DNA of 64,000 nucleotides from Dokdonia pacifica. GTDB taxonomy: Bacteria; Bacteroidota; Bacteroidia; Flavobacteriales; Flavobacteriaceae. The position numbers and the translations under genes are program-made. The notes under the pieces are model-generated. The model was given only the letters and a program-made list of their open reading frames with translations. It was not told the DNA's origin and did no database searches. Positions 25,000 to 33,470 of this stretch are shown piece by piece. The stretch's first letter is position 1. Each line of letters starts with the position of its first letter. Location of the stretch: the NCBI RefSeq assembly GCF_900188275.1, contig NZ_FZNY01000005.1:186001-250000 (forward strand). Reading direction: 5' to 3'.

Positions 25000-25632
25000 A
25001 TGTCAGGATTACTAGACTTATTAAATAGCCCAATGGGAAAGCAGATTATTAGTGGAGTGAGCGGGTCTACAGGTCAATCAGAAAGTGATACAGGTAATTT
25101 ATTAAGTATGGCAATGCCAGTACTTATGGGTGCCATGAAAAAAAATGTACAAACACCAGACGGAGCAGCAGGACTAATGGGTGCGTTATCAGGAAAACAT
25201 GATGGTAGTATATTAGACAATCTAGGTGGCCTTTTTCAAGGAGGCGTAGATGAAAGTGTAACAAAAGACGGAGAAGGAATATTAGGACATCTTTTAGGAG
25301 GCAACCGTCCTAATGTAGAAAATGCTTTAAGCCAAAAGTCAGGAATGGATGCTGGATCTGTAGGTCAAATTCTAAAGGTAGCAGCTCCTATACTAATGGG
25401 TGTACTAGGAAAGCAAACAAAACAAGCAGGTGTAAATGATGCAGGAGGAATGAATGCACTATTAGGTGGAATGCTAGGAGGACAACCTAAAGAAAATCAA
25501 AGCTTAATTTCTTCTTTACTAGATGCAGATGGAGATGGAAGTATCTTAGATGATGTAGCTGGTATGGTACTTAACAGTGGAGGCAAAAAAGGTGGTCTTG
25601 GAGGATTACTAGGAGGTCTCTTCGGAAAATAA
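25000..25632 (+). CDS. DUF937-domain protein
   Basis: A 210-residue Gly/Leu/Met-rich protein of the DUF937 family, starting MSGLLDLLNSPMGKQIISGVSGSTG. It has three internal repeats of the form LLxMAxPVLMGAM / ILKVAAPILMGVLGK and a C-terminal GGLGGLLGGLFGK tail. A SLLDADGDGSILDDVAGM segment resembles a Ca-binding DxDGDG loop. The family's function is unknown. There is no signal peptide. It is monocistronic, with a strong UUCG-loop terminator right after it. Confidence 0.85.
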   Translation: MSGLLDLLNSPMGKQIISGVSGSTGQSESDTGNLLSMAMPVLMGAMKKNVQTPDGAAGLMGALSGKHDGSILDNLGGLFQGGVDESVTKDGEGILGHLLGGNRPNVENALSQKSGMDAGSVGQILKVAAPILMGVLGKQTKQAGVNDAGGMNALLGGMLGGQPKENQSLISSLLDADGDGSILDDVAGMVLNSGGKKGGLGGLLGGLFGK

Positions 25633-25659
25633 ATCACAAGTAACTTAGTTTGATATTTA

Positions 25660-25694
25660 AAATCACACACTACTTCGGTAGTGTGTGATTTTTT
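25660..25694 (+). terminator. Terminator with TTCG tetraloop
   Basis: AAATCACACACTAC, TTCG, GTAGTGTGTGATTT: a 14-bp perfect stem closed by a stable UUCG loop and followed by T-runs, 28 bp after the DUF937 stop. Confidence 0.92.
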
Positions 25695-25784
25695 ATTTTA
25701 AAAAGACTTGAAAATTACTTTTATTTCTTAGCTGTAAACATAGAGTATTCTTTTGTAATTTGCGTTCCAACAATATATCCATCT

Positions 25785-26909
25785 ATGGATTTTAATATAT
25801 ACCTCACTGTCTGGAATATCCTAATTGCTATATCAACTATCGTTGGGTTGACATTTGGAATATTATTACTATTTACTAATAGAAAAAATAAAGCGGCTAA
25901 TCAATTTATGGCTATTGTTGTCATCATTATGTCGCTTTGGTTAACATGGGTATATATTGCAGATACAAAAATATTAGACTATTATCCTAGATTCACCTGG
26001 TTTCCAATTACTTCTTATCTATTAATTGTCGGACCTGCATTATATTTCTATGTTAGAAAGTTAATTACACCAGATTTTAAACTTAAAAAATCAGATTATC
26101 TTCACTTTAGTCCGCTCCTACTCGATATTACATTTCATGGACTTCAAGTATTCGATAGTTATCATTCTGGAGTACCTATTCATCGCACAAAAACATTTGA
26201 ACTATTAAGCCCCATTTTACAATTAATGGCAATTATCTCTGTTGCAGTTTATGTCATACTATCAATCAAAAAAATAAAAACATTTACTTTATTACTTATT
26301 GAAAACTATAGCAATAGTGAAAAGTACAAACTTACATGGCTAAAAAGGATCGTTTACTTTTTTGGTATTATGTGGTTACTCTGGTTACCCTATACTTTTA
26401 TAGACTATTTCTTTTTTGAGTATCAGTTAAATTTCAAATACTACTATCCATTATACTTAATTATGGGAATTGTTTCTGTCTGGATGGGAATGGAAGCTTT
26501 CTTAAGGCCTGAGTATATTATTGTACACTTAAAAGAACCAAAAAATAAAAAAACAGTAGTCATTCATGACTTAGAAGAAAAAATAGCCTGGTTACAAGAA
26601 CAAATGAATCAAAATTTATTTTTTCTTAATTCTGAATTAACATTAAACACGCTTGCAGAAAACCTACAAATACATCCTAATCTCCTTTCCCGAATAATTA
26701 ATGAAGGAACCAAAAAAAACTTTTCTGATTTTATAAATGAATATAGAGTACATACGGTTATAGAAAAAATGAAAAGTAAGTCCTATGAAAATATTACCCT
26801 TATTGGAATGGCTCATGAAAGTGGATTTAACTCAAAAACCTCATTTTATAGAACCTTTAAAAAGTTTACGAATAAAACACCTTCTGATTATTTAAAGTCA
26901 ATAAAATAA
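25785..26909 (+). CDS. AraC-type transcriptional regulator with membrane sensor domain
   Basis: A 374-residue protein with about seven hydrophobic segments over residues 8-240 and a cytosolic AraC/XylS DNA-binding domain at about 270-374 (LTLNTLAENLQIHPNLLSRIINEG, then the second helix-turn-helix ENITLIGMAHESGFNSKTSFYRTFKKFTNKTPSDYL, described by position 335-372). Such 7TM-AraC regulators are widespread in Flavobacteriia. It lies directly upstream of the S41/S9/beta-lactamase-fold cluster but is separated from it by its own terminator. It is a good candidate to control those genes, by inference from position. Confidence 0.88.
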   Translation: MDFNIYLTVWNILIAISTIVGLTFGILLLFTNRKNKAANQFMAIVVIIMSLWLTWVYIADTKILDYYPRFTWFPITSYLLIVGPALYFYVRKLITPDFKLKKSDYLHFSPLLLDITFHGLQVFDSYHSGVPIHRTKTFELLSPILQLMAIISVAVYVILSIKKIKTFTLLLIENYSNSEKYKLTWLKRIVYFFGIMWLLWLPYTFIDYFFFEYQLNFKYYYPLYLIMGIVSVWMGMEAFLRPEYIIVHLKEPKNKKTVVIHDLEEKIAWLQEQMNQNLFFLNSELTLNTLAENLQIHPNLLSRIINEGTKKNFSDFINEYRVHTVIEKMKSKSYENITLIGMAHESGFNSKTSFYRTFKKFTNKTPSDYLKSIK

Positions 26910-26923
26910 GTGAATACGCAAGT

Positions 26924-26958
26924 AATAAGTGCCAAATTTATAATCTGGCACTTATTTT
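26924..26958 (+). terminator. Rho-independent terminator
   Basis: AATAAGTGCCA and TGGCACTTATT form an 11-bp perfect stem with an 11-nt loop followed by TTTTT, 15 bp after the AraC gene. Confidence 0.88.
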
Positions 26959-27019
26959 TAAAATTTGAAACGAGGCTTCTAATTTTTATTTAGGAGTATT
27001 GTAATATCAATATGGTATT

Positions 27020-28462
27020 ATGAAAACTACTATTCTTTCTTTAGTATTAATCATCTTATTTGCTTGCTCTGAAAAACTAGATGAGCAATTGAAAAGTTCT
27101 CCGCTAGAATATACAATTTCAAAGGATAAAAAAGGTGTCAATACTAAGATACTAGGTGTATGGAAGTCTATAGGAAATGGTTATTATCTTGAAGCCACAA
27201 AAGATCATATTTTAGTATATAGTTATACCGAAAACTTCTGTTACAAAGAAAAAAATGAGTATCTCGAAGGGTTACTAAACTCTCAAAGTCAATTTATCAA
27301 ATCTAAAGATACGCTTAGTATATATCTGACAGATTATGGTGAAAAAACAAAAGAGCTACAAACTAAAAAGGATTTTGTACGTATTGAGAGACTCCCAAGT
27401 CACTGCTTGAAAATAGATGAAATAAAATCACTTAATGTAAATGATTTACATAAATTATATTTAGAATCGCTTAAAGAGAATTACGCATTCTCTCAAAAAA
27501 GAAATCTAAATTGGGATTCTATATACAATACTAAAAAACATCATACATTAACTAAAGATGAATTATTTGAAACTTTAGGAAACATAGCTATACTTACAAA
27601 AGATCAACACACTAAAGTCATAGCTAACGATAGCACATCTTTACAATATCGTATAACCCCAACAGCAGAATTAGTTAAAGAAGCTTTCTATGAGCAATCA
27701 AAAATAACTAACCTCAATAATTACTACAATCTATTTTTTAAAACAAATTATAAAAACATCACAGAAGATATTCTTCAAGGAAAAGGGAATAAAATAGCAA
27801 ACAATAAAATTGAATGGGGTAGTGTACATCAAGATATTGGATATATACATATTCATTCTTTTGCTGGTTTTTTTGAAGAACCCATTTCAAGAAAGCAACA
27901 AATAGATAGTTTAAATATGTATATGAAACACATCATTACTTCTTTTCAAGAGAAAGAAGCTATTATTATAGACGTTAGTTTTAATTTTGGTGGTTATGAT
28001 GCTTCAGCTCTTACTATAGCTAGTTATTTTACAGAAGAGCCTGTTTTTGCATATACAAGTCAAGTCTTTAATAATGGTGAGTTTTATAATGAAGATGGTG
28101 TAATAGTATATCCTGCAAAATCTATTTCATATACAAAGCCCGTATACATAGTAATGACCGACATTAGTAGAAGTGCAGCTGAAGGTTTTGTCATGATGAT
28201 GAGAGAACTACCAAATGTCACAATTATAGGTACAAATACCTTAGGGACGTTGTCGGGCATGTTAGGTAAATCTATAGGGCCTTATTATACAACGGTATCA
28301 AATCAAAGATTAATGACTCATAAACAAGAATATTATGAGGTAACAGGAGTTCCTCCAGATATAAATAAGATTATATTCTCAAAAGAAACTATTTTAAACA
28401 GTCACAAAATAGCTATTCAAGATATCATTAAGTCAACACTAATAATCGAAACGAACAAATGA
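27020..28462 (+). CDS. S41-family serine peptidase lipoprotein
   Basis: A 480-residue lipoprotein with a signal and lipobox ending at Cys16 (LIILFACSEK). The S41 (tail-specific/tricorn-like) fold occupies about residues 135-450: IGYIHIHSFAGFF, IIIDVSFNFGGYDASAL and TDISRSAAEGFVMMMRELP with the probable nucleophile Ser385 in SAAE, then VTIIGTNTLGTLSG. There is no PDZ domain. It is exported to the periplasm or outer membrane. It overlaps the next gene by 4 bp (ATGA) and so is co-translated with the S9 peptidase. Its likely role is peptide turnover. Confidence 0.85.
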   Translation: MKTTILSLVLIILFACSEKLDEQLKSSPLEYTISKDKKGVNTKILGVWKSIGNGYYLEATKDHILVYSYTENFCYKEKNEYLEGLLNSQSQFIKSKDTLSIYLTDYGEKTKELQTKKDFVRIERLPSHCLKIDEIKSLNVNDLHKLYLESLKENYAFSQKRNLNWDSIYNTKKHHTLTKDELFETLGNIAILTKDQHTKVIANDSTSLQYRITPTAELVKEAFYEQSKITNLNNYYNLFFKTNYKNITEDILQGKGNKIANNKIEWGSVHQDIGYIHIHSFAGFFEEPISRKQQIDSLNMYMKHIITSFQEKEAIIIDVSFNFGGYDASALTIASYFTEEPVFAYTSQVFNNGEFYNEDGVIVYPAKSISYTKPVYIVMTDISRSAAEGFVMMMRELPNVTIIGTNTLGTLSGMLGKSIGPYYTTVSNQRLMTHKQEYYEVTGVPPDINKIIFSKETILNSHKIAIQDIIKSTLIIETNK

Positions 28463-30366
28463 AAAAACACCTAGCTATAATTGGGTTAATTATCTACTCT
28501 ATAGTTTCCTATGGACAAGATAATATTGTTTCTCAAGGAATTACTGATTCAATTTATTCAAAAGAATATACAAAAGTCAATAAATATGCAAGTCAAGTTA
28601 ACTACCCCCCTTTTATTGGTTGGAGTTTGGATAGTAAAAAAATGTTATTCAATGGTGGAAAGGTTATTTATTCAATGAGAAAACATACGTCTGAAATTCA
28701 AGAATATAAAGAATTTAGCCAAAATTTCAGTTCTTACCTTTCGCCAAATCACAAGTACTTTCTCTACCAAGAAGATGAAAACGGTAATGAGGACTATCAG
28801 CTATTTTTATATAACATTTCTACTAACACGAATAGGCCTTTATCAAAAAAAGGAGACAAAACTTACGACCCATTTTGGAGTTCTAACAATAATAAAATTG
28901 CTTATAAATCTAATAAAGAAAACTCTTCCAGAGTCGACTTATATATACGAGATATTTCTATAAAGAATAAAGAAGACCTTATTTTTAAGGGCTTTTCGGA
29001 TGATGGCCAAGTATATGATTGGTCTTCTAATAAAAATCAAATCTTAGCTGTTAAGGTTATATCTGAGAATGATAAATTGCTTTATTTAATCAATGACACT
29101 TCTTATGAAATTGAACAAATAAATCCTAATGATACTAAAATTGCTTACTCAGATGCTAAGTTTATCCCAAATCAAAATGCTTGTTTAATAGTTTCAGATG
29201 AATTTTCAGAGTTTTTACAGCTTCATCATTACGATTTAGTAAAGAAAGAGTTCACGACTATTACTACAAATATCCTATGGGATGTGGAATCTATAACAAT
29301 TGATAAACAAGGTCAGAAGGCCGCATTTAGTGTTAATGAAAATGGACTGTCACAACTTTACATTCTTGATATACCTACTCTAAAGTATACAAAAGTGAAT
29401 AATTTCCCTGAAGGTATTATCCGAGATTTAATAATAAATCCAAAAGGAACAGAGGTTGGATTTAACTTTTATTCTAGCACCTTTCGTAGAAAAGTTTATG
29501 GTTATTCTATTAAAAAGAATATTTTAAATCAATATACAAGAAAGGGGAAACCACAAACAGATTCAATCGTTTTTATAAAGGCTGTCCCTTTTACATTTAA
29601 AAGTATTGACATTAAAACAAACAAAGAATATGATATCCCTGCATTTATCTATAAATCCAAAAAAGAATCTTCACCTGTGTTCATAGATATTCACGGTGGT
29701 CCTGAATATCAGATTAGAGCATATTTTAACGGGTTCTATCAATACTTAGTCAATGAACTTGGCATTACAGTAATAGTTCCAAACATTAGAGGTTCCAATG
29801 GCTATGGAAAGTCCTATATGAAAATGGATGATGGACTTAACAGAGAAAATGCAATCCAAGATATTGGAGGTTTACTCAATTGGATTACTCTTCAAGGCAA
29901 TTTGAATGGAAATCGTGTTGCCATTCACGGAGAATCTTATGGCGGTTACGTTGTTCTTGCTTCACTTGCAAAATTTCCGAACCGTATAAAATGCGGAATC
30001 GACATTGTTGGTATTTCAAATTGGATTACTTACCTAAACAACACAAGTGATTACCGAAGAGATTTGAGAAGGGTTGAATTTGGAGATGAACGTAATACTG
30101 AAACATATCAATATCTAAAAAAAATTTCACCCTTAAATATGGCCAATAAAATAAATTCCCCACTACTAATTTTTCAAGGACAAAATGACCCTAGAGTCAA
30201 TTACCAAGAAGCTGAACAGATGTATGAATCACTAAATAAGCAAGAAAAGGAAGTTTGGTATATTTTAGCAAAAGATGAAGGGCACGGATTCCATAAATAC
30301 AAAAATTACTTATTGCAAAAAAATCTTACTATCTCATTCCTTAAAAAATACTTATCAATAGAATAA
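28459..30366 (+). CDS. S9 prolyl-oligopeptidase-type exported peptidase
   Basis: A 635-residue protein with a signal peptide (MKKHLAIIGLIIYSIVSYGQ). The N-terminal region is a TolB/beta-propeller (residues about 50-370) and the C-terminal region an alpha/beta hydrolase: oxyanion region FIDIHGGPEYQ, nucleophile Ser493 in HGESYGGY, acid Asp in QGQNDPRVNY, and catalytic His in DEGHGFHKY. All parts of the triad are present. It cleaves short peptides, often after Pro or as a dipeptidyl/acylaminoacyl peptidase. It is coupled to the S41 gene by a 4-bp overlap and followed after 34 bp by a serine hydrolase gene. Confidence 0.9.
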   Translation: MKKHLAIIGLIIYSIVSYGQDNIVSQGITDSIYSKEYTKVNKYASQVNYPPFIGWSLDSKKMLFNGGKVIYSMRKHTSEIQEYKEFSQNFSSYLSPNHKYFLYQEDENGNEDYQLFLYNISTNTNRPLSKKGDKTYDPFWSSNNNKIAYKSNKENSSRVDLYIRDISIKNKEDLIFKGFSDDGQVYDWSSNKNQILAVKVISENDKLLYLINDTSYEIEQINPNDTKIAYSDAKFIPNQNACLIVSDEFSEFLQLHHYDLVKKEFTTITTNILWDVESITIDKQGQKAAFSVNENGLSQLYILDIPTLKYTKVNNFPEGIIRDLIINPKGTEVGFNFYSSTFRRKVYGYSIKKNILNQYTRKGKPQTDSIVFIKAVPFTFKSIDIKTNKEYDIPAFIYKSKKESSPVFIDIHGGPEYQIRAYFNGFYQYLVNELGITVIVPNIRGSNGYGKSYMKMDDGLNRENAIQDIGGLLNWITLQGNLNGNRVAIHGESYGGYVVLASLAKFPNRIKCGIDIVGISNWITYLNNTSDYRRDLRRVEFGDERNTETYQYLKKISPLNMANKINSPLLIFQGQNDPRVNYQEAEQMYESLNKQEKEVWYILAKDEGHGFHKYKNYLLQKNLTISFLKKYLSIE

Positions 30367-30400
30367 ATACTATAATGAATTAAAAAACATCACTCAATCA

Positions 30401-31924
30401 ATGAAATCAAAAATCACTCTCATCCTACTTTTTACTCTTCTTTTAAATAGTTGTAAGGAAGAAAAAGAAGTTATAATCAATAATCCAACCGGTACATTTA
30501 TATCAGAAATAGATCAATTAAAAGATTATTTTCAAATTCCAGGTCTAGCGGTTTTAATAAAAGAAGGAAATACGGTTATTCATGAAGACTATTTAGGGTA
30601 TGCAACTATTGCAGATAGTATTCCACTAGATAAGACAACTACAATTCCAATGGCGTCCCTGACAAAAATATTTTCTGGAATTGTAATCATGCAATTGGAA
30701 GAAGAAGGGAAGCTATCACTTGATGAGGCCGTTAGTGATTATCTTCCAGAGATGGGAGTTCCTGATGATATTAAAATCAAACATATCCTCTCCCATACTT
30801 CTCAAGGAACTATAGGAAAGCATTTTTATTATAGTAGTCGTTTTGGCATCTTAACGCCTATCATTGAAAAAGCAGATGCGCAATCCTTTGAAGATGCTAT
30901 TCAGAAAAGAATCATCAATAAACTTCAACTGACAAATACCTATTTACTTAAGGATTCGCTACAAATTAGTTCTCAAAACAGAAAAATAGCCGCTCCCTAC
31001 TTTTTAGGAGGTGATATGAAAGATGGATTCCTTCTAAAAGAAACAAAAGATGGTTTTATAGATTATGGATTTTCTGCATCGGCAGGAATCACTTCTACCA
31101 TTCAAGATTTAGGTATTCTAAGTAATGCATTAGATACCAATACACTCATTACTGAAGCATCCAAAGAAAAAATGATGACACCTTTTACCAATAATTCACC
31201 TTATGGTTTAGGCATCTTTACACAAACATTTTTAGGAGAGCAATTAATTTGGGGATATGGCCAATACGACTGTTACTCTAGTTTATTCCTTAAAGTTCCA
31301 AGCAAAAACCTAACCTATATTATAGCAGCAAATAATAATTTAATGAGTGATCCTGCACGTTTAATTAACGGAGATCTCACTACCTCTTTATTTGCGATGA
31401 GTTTTCTGAAAAATTATGTATTTCATTTTGATGAAATGCCACTTTTTGAAAAAACAGCTTCATTAACTACAATCAAAAATAATATCAATGACACTAATCG
31501 TGAGTTCTACCGTAAAAAACTAATAGCACAAGCATCTGCAGAAGCCTACATGATGCGATTTGATAATAGCTATGGTGATCATAGCAAAGCCATTTTAAAG
31601 GAATATTTCAACCTGTACTCTAATGATGAAACTAATACAGATCTGACACTTCTTTTTAATCTACAGTTTTTAAAAACAATGGCTACTATGCGTGAAGAAC
31701 CTGAATTCACTGCATTTGATATGGAATATAAAAAAATAGGTACACAATTACTTTCTATAGATACTCATAATCCATATGCAAATTATTATATGGCTAATTA
31801 TTATCAGACTAAAAATAGTATAGATAGTACGACCCATTTCTTTAAAAAAATAGTTGATGCAGAAAACTTCTCTCCATGGTGGTATACTAATGAAGCAAAA
31901 CAATGGTTAGATAGTCAAGACTAA
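30401..31924 (+). CDS. Beta-lactamase-fold serine hydrolase lipoprotein with C-terminal extension
   Basis: A 507-residue lipoprotein (lipobox Cys18, LLLNSCKE). The catalytic pair is in MASLTKIF (Ser87-x-x-Lys90), and HILSHTSQG marks the usual following helix. The enzyme core ends near residue 335; the remaining 170 residues are helical and TPR-like (YANYYMANYYQTK). The D-aminopeptidase/esterase branch is most likely. It is the third gene of the peptidase cluster after S41 and S9, all three exported, so together they could trim extracellular or periplasmic peptides. Confidence 0.85.
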   Translation: MKSKITLILLFTLLLNSCKEEKEVIINNPTGTFISEIDQLKDYFQIPGLAVLIKEGNTVIHEDYLGYATIADSIPLDKTTTIPMASLTKIFSGIVIMQLEEEGKLSLDEAVSDYLPEMGVPDDIKIKHILSHTSQGTIGKHFYYSSRFGILTPIIEKADAQSFEDAIQKRIINKLQLTNTYLLKDSLQISSQNRKIAAPYFLGGDMKDGFLLKETKDGFIDYGFSASAGITSTIQDLGILSNALDTNTLITEASKEKMMTPFTNNSPYGLGIFTQTFLGEQLIWGYGQYDCYSSLFLKVPSKNLTYIIAANNNLMSDPARLINGDLTTSLFAMSFLKNYVFHFDEMPLFEKTASLTTIKNNINDTNREFYRKKLIAQASAEAYMMRFDNSYGDHSKAILKEYFNLYSNDETNTDLTLLFNLQFLKTMATMREEPEFTAFDMEYKKIGTQLLSIDTHNPYANYYMANYYQTKNSIDSTTHFFKKIVDAENFSPWWYTNEAKQWLDSQD

Positions 31925-31944
31925 ATAACCATTTTAAAATACCC

Positions 31945-32097
31945 CTATTCACTCAAGATTTTCATATCATCCTGAGTGATTTTCTTTAGGTAATATACAA
32001 TCCACTCATTCAAACTACCCATTCCCTCATTTATCATTTTAGCAATCGCGTAAGTAGTATAGATTTGTTCACGACAAAAAGCAGGAATGATACTGCT
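31945..32097 (-). pseudogene. Probable 3' remnant of a lost gene
   Basis: On the minus strand an open frame of about 50 codons without a proper start ends at TAG 31945. It reads like a protein C-terminus (CREQIYTTYAIAKMINEG ... WIVYYLKKITQDDMKILSE). No ATG lies near the head, and a stop (32098) cuts it off. It is a plausible decayed gene between the peptidase cluster and the DUF6146 gene. The short 7-bp inverted repeat TCACTCA/TGAGTGA at 31949-31979 also lies here. Confidence 0.35.
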
Positions 32098-32148
32098 TTA
32101 CATTAACACAAATTTTGAACTAAAATCAGTACATTTAAGATTATTATT

Positions 32149-32556
32149 ATGAAAAAGATACTTTACACTTTACTCCTAGCCGCCTTTATAATAGGATGTG
32201 CTACCACCAATACGAAAAATGATATTGCAAATACTGCTGGAAATGATTCCGATACCGTACGTATAGCAAATGACAGTTTAGAATTTGAAATTCTTATCAT
32301 AGAACCTGGTTTTAATAATTGGTTAGTCACACAACAACCAAGAGGATATTACGAGCAGCCCTATTTAGAAAATAGAAACCTCATGCGTGTGATAGAGTAT
32401 AATAATCGCGTACTTGAAAGTTCGCGATTTGATCCTAATATCTACTTACAACAAATAAATTACGAGCGAGGCGTAGATTATGGATATGAAGTGAATTATT
32501 TATTACATAATTGGTTTAATTTTTTTGAAAGACGCTATAAGCAAAAGCTACGATAG
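32149..32556 (+). CDS. DUF6146-type lipoprotein
   Basis: A 135-residue lipoprotein with lipobox Cys17 (AFIIGCATT). The mature part has IANDSLEFEILIIEPGFNNWL, PRGYYEQPYLENRN and a YGYEVNYLLHNWFNFFERRYKQKL tail, which I recognise as the DUF6146 family of Bacteroidota. Function is unknown. It is adjacent to a membrane protein gene (no gap) and is probably the first gene of a five-gene run leading to the TonB receptor. Confidence 0.8.
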   Translation: MKKILYTLLLAAFIIGCATTNTKNDIANTAGNDSDTVRIANDSLEFEILIIEPGFNNWLVTQQPRGYYEQPYLENRNLMRVIEYNNRVLESSRFDPNIYLQQINYERGVDYGYEVNYLLHNWFNFFERRYKQKLR

Positions 32557-32571
32557 TTGTATTTTTGTTCT

Positions 32572-33093
32572 GTGATACAGAACATCAAAAATCGTTGGGA
32601 AATAACTCAAAATTGGCAATTCATCCATATTATTCTTGGTTTGATTGCCACTTTTTTTTCTGCATACCTCATCGCAAAAGGAATCATTACATCGTTTGCT
32701 ATTCAAAATGAAACCTACTCACTAGTAGCGATTAGTATATGTACACTATTTGTAGCTTTTATTTTATTAAAAATCACATTTTGGCTATTTAAAAAACTTT
32801 ATAAGCGTTGGAAAGTAACCCATCGTTGGCAATTAATTGCTATGTTTTTAGTCTTTGCTGTGACGGGATCTACAGCTGGTAAAATATCAGATCCGCTTAT
32901 GGAGTTAATAGGGCTTTCAAGAGAAACTACCAATGGATGGATTTACTGGCCTGTTAGAATTGTGTTAATTTTTCCTATTTATCAAGTTTTATTAGTGATT
33001 TTTGGATGGATATTTGGTCAATACATTTTTTTTAAGGACTTTGCGATCAAAATGGCCTCAAGAATGGGGTTTGGTTTTTTATTTAAAAAATAG
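32572..33093 (+). CDS. DUF6787-like membrane protein
   Basis: A membrane protein of about 173 residues with four hydrophobic segments. Two K/R-N-R-W or Y-K-R-W modules (NRWEITQNWQ at the start, KRWKVTHRWQLIAMF in the middle) suggest an internal duplication; the second half resembles DUF6787. I prefer the GTG at 32572 (MIQNIKNRW) over the TTG at 32557 that directly abuts the previous stop, because the family starts near the I-x-N-x-W motif; either is possible. Function is unknown. Confidence 0.7.
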   Translation: MIQNIKNRWEITQNWQFIHIILGLIATFFSAYLIAKGIITSFAIQNETYSLVAISICTLFVAFILLKITFWLFKKLYKRWKVTHRWQLIAMFLVFAVTGSTAGKISDPLMELIGLSRETTNGWIYWPVRIVLIFPIYQVLLVIFGWIFGQYIFFKDFAIKMASRMGFGFLFKK

Positions 33094-33095
33094 AC

Positions 33096-33428
33096 TTGCG
33101 TACATTTCGTTCACATATCATAAAAAATATATCGGCAATTGCCCTTCTATTTTTCTTGTTACTACCTACAGTAGTTAACTTTTTGCATAGTGCAGAAGGA
33201 CATGATCATGGTGACCGTTGCGAGAACAAATCAGACACACACGTACACGAAAAGAAGCTTGATTGCTGTCTTTGTGATGTTACACTTCAAAATAACGGCG
33301 TTTTTACTCCTACTAAAAATATCCTATTTATATCATATCAGGATATTCCTAAAAAAACTATTCATACACAAACGGTATATCTATCTGTATATCGTACTAC
33401 AGAATCACGCGGTCCTCCCGCATGTTAA
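33096..33428 (+). CDS. Exported His/Cys-rich small protein, probable metal binder
   Basis: A 110-residue protein starting at TTG (33096), 2 bp after the previous stop. It has an N-terminal hydrophobic signal (IIKNISAIALLFFLLLPTVV) and then a metal-ligand-rich stretch with HSAEGHDHGDRC, THVHEKKLDCCLC and a C-terminal SRGPPAC. Small proteins of this type sit directly upstream of TonB receptors for zinc or copper in Flavobacteriia. Metal binding is inferred from composition. The TonB receptor follows after 42 bp. Confidence 0.72.
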   Translation: MRTFRSHIIKNISAIALLFFLLLPTVVNFLHSAEGHDHGDRCENKSDTHVHEKKLDCCLCDVTLQNNGVFTPTKNILFISYQDIPKKTIHTQTVYLSVYRTTESRGPPAC

Positions 33429-33470
33429 CAATACGCTACACTACGCTTTAGATTAACAAATTTTTTATTC

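Noticed and set aside
33190-33456. Alternative frame overlapping the His/Cys-rich protein
   Set aside because: The primary frame has a signal peptide, metal motifs and good context; the other frame does not.
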